Shown here: positions 58,532 through 64,000 of the stretch, piece after piece
Position numbering within the stretch: the stretch's first letter is position 1
How the letters are laid out: the number at the start of each line of letters is the position of its first letter
NCBI RefSeq assembly: GCF_003364295.1
Contig: NZ_NXLO01000002.1
Span: forward strand, 62,001 to 126,000
DNA length: 64,000 bases
Direction: 5' to 3'
Origin: Helicobacter sp. MIT 99-5507
Lineage (GTDB): Bacteria > Campylobacterota > Campylobacteria > Campylobacterales > Helicobacteraceae
Notes under the pieces: generated by a model
What the model was told of the DNA's origin: nothing
The model's database searches: none
Seen by the model: the letters and a program-made list of their open reading frames with translations, nothing else
Translations under genes and position numbers: made by a program

Positions 58532-59977
58532 ATGAAAGAAATCAAAAAGGCACTAACTTTTGAAGACATTTTATTAATTCCTGCATATTCTGAAGTATTG
58601 CCAAAAGAGGTGAATCTAAAAACAAATCTAACAAAACATATAACATTAAATTCACCTTTTGTGAGTGCTGCGATGGATACCGTTACAGAACATAGAACTG
58701 CAATCTCAATAGCTAGAATGGGTGGAATTGGAATCATTCATAAAAATATGGATACAAGCGCACAAATAAATGAAGTAAAAAAAGTTAAAAAAAGTGAAAG
58801 TGGCGTAATAAATGATCCAATATATATTCAAGCTGATAGAACTCTAGCAGATGCAAAGCTAATAACTGATAATTATAAAATCTCTGGCGTCCCTGTTGTT
58901 GATAAAGATGGCAAACTCATTGGAATCCTAACAAATAGAGATACCAGATTTGAGAGTGATTTAAGTAAGCAAGTAGGTGAAGTGATGACAAAAGCACCTC
59001 TAATTACTGCAAAAGAAAATACAAGTCTTGAAGTCGCAAAAGATATTATGCATAGCCACAAAATTGAAAAACTTCCAATAGTCAATGAAAACAATATACT
59101 AAAAGGCTTAATCACTATAAAAGATATACAAAAACGAATTGAGTATCCAAACTCAAATAAAGATGATTTTGGAAGACTTAGAGTTGGTGCTGCTATTGGA
59201 GTATTTCAAGTAGAAAGAGCAAGGGCATTGGCTGAAGCTGGCGTTGATGTGATAGTGCTAGATTCTGCACATGGGCATTCATTAAATGTGCTAAAAACTA
59301 TAGAATTGATTAAAAAACAATTAAGTGTTGAACTTATCGTTGGAAATGTAGTCACAAAAGAAGCAACAAGGGATTTAATCAATGCTGGAGCAGATGGAAT
59401 AAAAGTAGGTATTGGACCAGGAAGTATATGTACCACTAGAATCATAGCTGGAGTTGGAATGCCTCAAATCTCTGCTATTATGGATTGTGCAAGTGAAGCA
59501 AAAAAACATAATATTCCTATTATTGCAGATGGTGGTATAAAATATTCAGGCGATGTAGCAAAAGCAATTGCACTTGGTGCTAGCTGTGTTATGATAGGAA
59601 GCTTACTTGCAGGTTGCGAAGAAGCTCCAGGTGATATTGTGATATATCAAGGAAGACAATATAAAAGCTATCGTGGAATGGGAAGTATTGGTGCAATGAC
59701 TTCAGGAAGTAGCGATAGATATTTTCAAGAAGGTGTTGCAAAAGAAAAACTAGTGCCAGAAGGTATTGAAGGTAGAGTTCCATATAGAGGAAAAATTGCA
59801 GATATTATATTCCAACTTGAAGGCGGGTTAAGAAGTTCTATGGGGTATTTAGGAAGTAAAGATATTCCAAGTCTTTGGAATAAAGTAGAATTTGTTCAAA
59901 TCACTAGTGCTGGACTTAGAGAATCTCATGTGCATGATGTTGATATCACAAAAGAAGCACCTAATTATCATGGATAA
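58532..59977 (+). CDS. guaB: Inosine-5'-monophosphate dehydrogenase
   Basis: A protein of 481 residues for the rate-limiting step of GMP synthesis. The TIM barrel is split by a CBS pair (about residues 95-205: [39 protein letters not shown]). [24 protein letters not shown] with the catalytic Cys, [19 protein letters not shown] and [10 protein letters not shown] are intact. AAGGAG before the ATG overlaps the end of gatA. Confidence 0.97.
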   Translation: MKEIKKALTFEDILLIPAYSEVLPKEVNLKTNLTKHITLNSPFVSAAMDTVTEHRTAISIARMGGIGIIHKNMDTSAQINEVKKVKKSESGVINDPIYIQADRTLADAKLITDNYKISGVPVVDKDGKLIGILTNRDTRFESDLSKQVGEVMTKAPLITAKENTSLEVAKDIMHSHKIEKLPIVNENNILKGLITIKDIQKRIEYPNSNKDDFGRLRVGAAIGVFQVERARALAEAGVDVIVLDSAHGHSLNVLKTIELIKKQLSVELIVGNVVTKEATRDLINAGADGIKVGIGPGSICTTRIIAGVGMPQISAIMDCASEAKKHNIPIIADGGIKYSGDVAKAIALGASCVMIGSLLAGCEEAPGDIVIYQGRQYKSYRGMGSIGAMTSGSSDRYFQEGVAKEKLVPEGIEGRVPYRGKIADIIFQLEGGLRSSMGYLGSKDIPSLWNKVEFVQITSAGLRESHVHDVDITKEAPNYHG

Positions 59978-60090
59978 ATAGAAAAATAAATATGATATTT
60001 TTATAAATACAATATTTGAAAGTGGTAGAATCCTAGAGCCAAACGATATTTATATGATTATTATAAGTGAAATTTCTCATAGGAGCAAAT

Positions 60091-60327
60091 ATGGAATTTG
60101 AACAAAAAGTCCAAAGAGTAAAAGAAATCTTAGAATCTCTAAATAAAAATGAACTAAGCCTAAAAGATGGAATGAAACTATACAAAGAAGGTATAGACAA
60201 TCTAAAAGAAGCACAAAAAATGTTAGAAGAAGCAAAAGTGCAATATGAAGAGATAAAAGATTCTTCAATAGAACAAGAAAATATAGACAAAAGGGAATTA
60301 GATGAAGATTCTAATCTCACAATTTGA
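60091..60327 (+). CDS. xseB: Exodeoxyribonuclease VII small subunit
   Basis: A helical protein of 78 residues that pairs with XseA to form an ssDNA exonuclease. It shows FEQKVQRVKEILESLNKNEL, SLKDGMKLYKEGIDNLKEAQ and KMLEEAKVQYEEI, the typical XseB hairpin. The acidic tail is longer than usual. ATG 60091 is preceded by AGGAG, while an earlier in-frame ATG has none. It overlaps the nitrilase-fold gene by 26 bases. xseA is not in the window. Confidence 0.88.
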   Translation: MEFEQKVQRVKEILESLNKNELSLKDGMKLYKEGIDNLKEAQKMLEEAKVQYEEIKDSSIEQENIDKRELDEDSNLTI

Positions 60328-61069
60328 AAATATCAAACCAAATGATAAATCTTTTAATAAATATCTAAACAACTTTTGCAAGAAAAAAGATATAGATCTA
60401 ATTGTGCTTGGTGAATATGTATTAAATCCATTTTTTAAAGAACTAAAGCCAAATTATAATAAATTGAATAAGGATTTTTTAGCACTAGAATCGTATCTAA
60501 AAAATATTGCTACAAAATATAAAACAACGATTATTGCTCCTATTTATGAATGCAAAGATAATAAAATCTTTAAAAGTATCATAGTTATTGATGAAAAAAA
60601 AACCAATTTTTATCAATCACAAAGATTAATGCAAATGGAACATTGGAATGAAAAGAGTTTTTTTAGCAATGATTTGAAAGCAAAAGAACCACTAATTTTT
60701 AAAATCAATAGATTAAATATAAGCGTATTATTTGGTTTTGAAACACATTTTGATGAATTATGGATAAAACTAAAAAAGAAAAATGTAGATGTCGTGATAG
60801 TGCCTACTGCAAGCACATTTGGCTCTAATGATAGATGGATTCGTTTGCTTCAAACTAGAAGTTTTTTAAATAATTGTTTTGTAGTTAGGGTAAATAGAGT
60901 AGGAAACTATATAGAAGATAATATTATTTGGAAATTCTATGGAGATTCTTTTATTGCATTGCCTGATGGGAATCTAGGAGATATGCTAGGCAATAAAGAA
61001 GGTGTTATGGTTAGCGAGATAAAAAAAACAATGATTGATGAAGCAAAGCAAAATTGGGGTTTTAGATAA
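60302..61069 (+). CDS. Nitrilase-superfamily protein with altered catalytic triad
   Basis: A protein of 255 residues with the carbon-nitrogen hydrolase fold. The first catalytic Glu appears in LIVLGEYVLNPF. The usual Lys motif (YRKxHL) aligns with FYQSQRLMQME, where Lys is Ser or Gln. The Cys motif (ICYDxRFPEL) aligns with LFGFETHFDEL, where Cys is Gly. VIVPTASTFGSNDRWIRLLQ, VVRVNRVGNY and FYGDSFIALPDGNLGDML match the later part of the family. Two of three catalytic residues are thus missing although the frame is full-length. An A9 run at 60594-60602 lies in frame. Confidence 0.75.
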   Translation: MKILISQFENIKPNDKSFNKYLNNFCKKKDIDLIVLGEYVLNPFFKELKPNYNKLNKDFLALESYLKNIATKYKTTIIAPIYECKDNKIFKSIIVIDEKKTNFYQSQRLMQMEHWNEKSFFSNDLKAKEPLIFKINRLNISVLFGFETHFDELWIKLKKKNVDVVIVPTASTFGSNDRWIRLLQTRSFLNNCFVVRVNRVGNYIEDNIIWKFYGDSFIALPDGNLGDMLGNKEGVMVSEIKKTMIDEAKQNWGFR

Positions 61070-61108
61070 TACTTAGATATTATAAGTTTATATTTAATAT
61101 TAAAATAG

Positions 61109-61114
61109 TATAAT
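61109..61114 (+). promoter_or_regulatory. -10 element for rpoD
   Basis: A perfect TATAAT in ATAGTATAATCGAGCCCC, with AT-rich sequence upstream. Transcription would start near 61121, about 32 bases before the chosen ATG. Confidence 0.55.
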
Positions 61115-61152
61115 CGAGCCCCTTTAGAAAACTTCCATTAAGGAATATGACA

Positions 61153-62997
61153 ATGTCTAGATCCAATGAAGCAAAATCAACAACAGAACAATTAGTAGAA
61201 TTATTTCAACAAGATGGCGAATTTATAGCATATGAAGAAATCGCTTCAATCTTAAAAAAACCTGCTACAGCTGCACAGATAAAAAAGATTCAAGAATTAG
61301 CAAAAAAATATAAAAAAACATTTCTTAGCTCATCAGAATTAGCAAAACAACTCAACTATGAAGAAAAAGTTTTAGAAAAAGAAAATAAACAAAAACAAAT
61401 AAATGAAAATCTAGAAGATGAATTTGACCTTGCAAAAGAAAGAGAATCTTTAGAATGGAGTAGAAGCGATAGCCCTGTGCGAATGTATCTACGAGAAATG
61501 GGACAAATCCAGCTCCTTACAAAAGAAGAAGAAAGAGAACTTGGAAAAAATATAGAAACTGGTGAAAATATCATCATTGATGCGATATGTTCAGTGCCAT
61601 ATCTAACGGATTTTATCTACAATTATAGAGATGCATTGATTAATAGAGAAAGAAGAGTAAAAGAATTATTTAAAAATTTTGAAGATAAAGATTCTTTTGA
61701 TGATGGTGATAGTGATGAAAATGAAGATGATGAAGAAAAAAGTAATGAAAAAATATCATCAAAAGATAGCGAGAGAGTAAAAGTTATCATCGCAGCTTTT
61801 AAAGAACTAGATAAAGCTAAAAAAGAAAGATTAAAAGCATTAGAAATAGTCCCGCAAGATCCAAATGATTTAGGACATATACTATTACTAGCACATAAAA
61901 AAGAGGTATTAAAAGAAAAATTAGTAGCACTTGGACCAACAAGTAAGTTGATTACAGAAATAGTAAAGATTATGGAAAATGTAGTCAAAGGCGATGAAAG
62001 CTTTGAAAAAGAAATGAAACGACTTGAATATAGACTACCATTATTCAATGAAACACTTATTGAAAATCATAAAAAAATATTATCAAATATATTAAATATG
62101 TCAAAAGCTGATATCGCTCAAGCAGTCCCTGAAACTACGATGGTGAGTACTTATGTAGAAATTAAAAAATTACTTCAAACAAAAGAAGCTTCAAAAGATA
62201 GTTTTAATCTTGATGAAAAAAAATTAAAAGAGATTCTAGAACAAATCAAAAGAGGAAAATTAATAGTAGATAAAGCCAAAAATAAAATGGCAAAAAGCAA
62301 TCTAAGACTTGTTGTATCAAATGCAAAAAAATATACAAATAGAGGTTTGCCATTTCTTGATTTGATACAAGAAGGCAATATTGGATTAATGAAAGCTGTG
62401 GATAAATTTGAATATAAAAGAGATTATAGATTCTCAACATATGCTACTTGGTGGATAAAACAAGCAATAAGTAGAGCTATTGCAGACCAAGCACGAACAA
62501 TTAGAATTCCTATTCACATGATTGACACCGTAAATAAAATAAATAAAACCCAAAGAGATTACATACAAAAATATGGAAAAGAACCAGATATAGAATACAT
62601 TGCAAAAGAAGTATCACTTCCAGCAGATAAAATCAAAAATGTTATCAAAATGACAAAAGAACCAATCAGTCTTGATGCACCAATTGGTAATGATGAAGAT
62701 GGAAAATATGGCGATTTTGTCGAGGATAAAAACACCATAGGACCTATGGAACAAGTATTAAAGGAGGATTTAAGAGGACAGATAGATGAAGTATTAATGC
62801 AACTAAATGAAAGAGAGAGAGCCGTCATAAAAATGCGGTTTGGGCTTTTAGATGATGAAAGCGATAGAACTCTTGAAGAAATAGGAAAAGAGCTAAATGT
62901 TACACGAGAAAGAGTTAGACAAATAGAATCTAGTGCAATAAAAAAACTAAAACATCCTAGAGTAGGTAAGAATCTTAAGAAATATATAGAAGATTAG
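61153..62997 (+). CDS. rpoD: Primary sigma factor RpoD
   Basis: A protein of about 614 residues. Region 1.1 is near the start ([20 protein letters not shown]), and region 1.2 is [21 protein letters not shown] non-conserved region has an acidic stretch (residues about 180-200, [14 protein letters not shown]). Region 2 has [40 protein letters not shown] and [20 protein letters not shown]. Region 3 is [20 protein letters not shown], and region 4 ends in [23 protein letters not shown] 61153 sits eight bases after AAGGA; an ATG two codons earlier is too close to it. It is monocistronic-looking. Confidence 0.95.
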   Translation: MSRSNEAKSTTEQLVELFQQDGEFIAYEEIASILKKPATAAQIKKIQELAKKYKKTFLSSSELAKQLNYEEKVLEKENKQKQINENLEDEFDLAKERESLEWSRSDSPVRMYLREMGQIQLLTKEEERELGKNIETGENIIIDAICSVPYLTDFIYNYRDALINRERRVKELFKNFEDKDSFDDGDSDENEDDEEKSNEKISSKDSERVKVIIAAFKELDKAKKERLKALEIVPQDPNDLGHILLLAHKKEVLKEKLVALGPTSKLITEIVKIMENVVKGDESFEKEMKRLEYRLPLFNETLIENHKKILSNILNMSKADIAQAVPETTMVSTYVEIKKLLQTKEASKDSFNLDEKKLKEILEQIKRGKLIVDKAKNKMAKSNLRLVVSNAKKYTNRGLPFLDLIQEGNIGLMKAVDKFEYKRDYRFSTYATWWIKQAISRAIADQARTIRIPIHMIDTVNKINKTQRDYIQKYGKEPDIEYIAKEVSLPADKIKNVIKMTKEPISLDAPIGNDEDGKYGDFVEDKNTIGPMEQVLKEDLRGQIDEVLMQLNERERAVIKMRFGLLDDESDRTLEEIGKELNVTRERVRQIESSAIKKLKHPRVGKNLKKYIED

Positions 62998-63029
62998 AAA
63001 TATTGTAGTAATTTCAAAATTAGGAGTAA

Positions 63030-64000
<971 letters not shown>

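Noticed and set aside
60033-60060. ACGATATTT resembling a sigma-28 -10 element upstream of xseB
   Set aside because: No convincing TAAA-type -35 at the right distance, and xseB is not a flagellar gene.
60594-60602. A9 run in the nitrilase-fold gene as a phase switch
   Set aside because: The frame is intact and A/T runs of 8-9 are common in this genome. Unlike G9 it is not exceptional, though slippage is possible.

Overview
The window is a dense, AT-rich (roughly 30% GC by eye) chromosomal segment of a Helicobacter-type Campylobacterota bacterium. The evidence is the gene content and order: flgH followed by pseudaminic-acid genes; dld-uppS; purA with FliJ-like and MotE-like genes; the PBP2-ysxC-lptA-lptC-kdsC-rlpA-mltD-tatD-ribE-flhX run; ccsBA-soxW-like-hemH; galU-murA; fliW-valS; a cytoplasmic CZB-type chemoreceptor; and a glycosyltransferase very like the H. 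pylori cholesterol alpha-glucosyltransferase. Histidine genes (hisB, hisZ-like), absent from H. pylori as far as I recall, point to an enterohepatic or other non-pylori Helicobacter. No rRNA, tRNA, CRISPR array, IS element or prophage is visible. TTG starts are frequent.

Layout. 1-4.3 kb: partial yqeY, then flgH-pseF-pseG-pseH-pseI reading rightward behind a sigma-54-type GG-N10-GC element, which ties the hook-basal-body L-ring to flagellin-sugar synthesis. 4.3-12 kb: fur (minus), a tlpD-like receptor, PBP1A, a two-part D-lactate dehydrogenase and uppS. 12-24.6 kb: a long leftward envelope and flagellar block (motE-like, fliJ-like, purA, hisZ-like, pseB, PBP2, mreD-like, a GNAT acetyltransferase, ysxC, lptA, lptC, kdsC, hisB, rlpA, mltD, tatD). 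24.7-27.1 kb: ribE, flhX, a TIGR02757-type gene and an outer-membrane beta-barrel. 27.1-34.7 kb: leftward ftsL-like, rsmH, an AsmA/TamB-like giant, ccsBA, a thioredoxin-like lipoprotein and hemH. 35-42 kb: a small membrane protein and rsmE, then leftward murA, a small membrane protein, galU, an AAA ATPase, clpA and clpS. 42-46.3 kb: lysA-pheA-pdxJ-pdxA. 46.3-51.5 kb: uvrD-like helicase and fliW (leftward) and valS.

51.4-57.1 kb is the accessory part. It holds a rhodanese-like lipoprotein, a GtrB-type glycosyltransferase broken at a G9 tract (ten G would restore it), a GtrII-type membrane glucosyltransferase, an AcfC-like binding-protein pseudogene, a cholesterol-glucosyltransferase-like gene and an unrecognised gene. 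I read the GtrB/GtrII pair as a phase-variable surface glucosylation cassette, now in the OFF state. 57.2-64 kb: gatA-guaB, xseB, a nitrilase-fold protein that has lost catalytic residues, rpoD and the start of gdhA.

Across the window the heptamer AGATTCT/AGAATCT recurs far more often than base composition predicts, on both strands and in all reading frames. That makes it a candidate genome-wide DNA signal.
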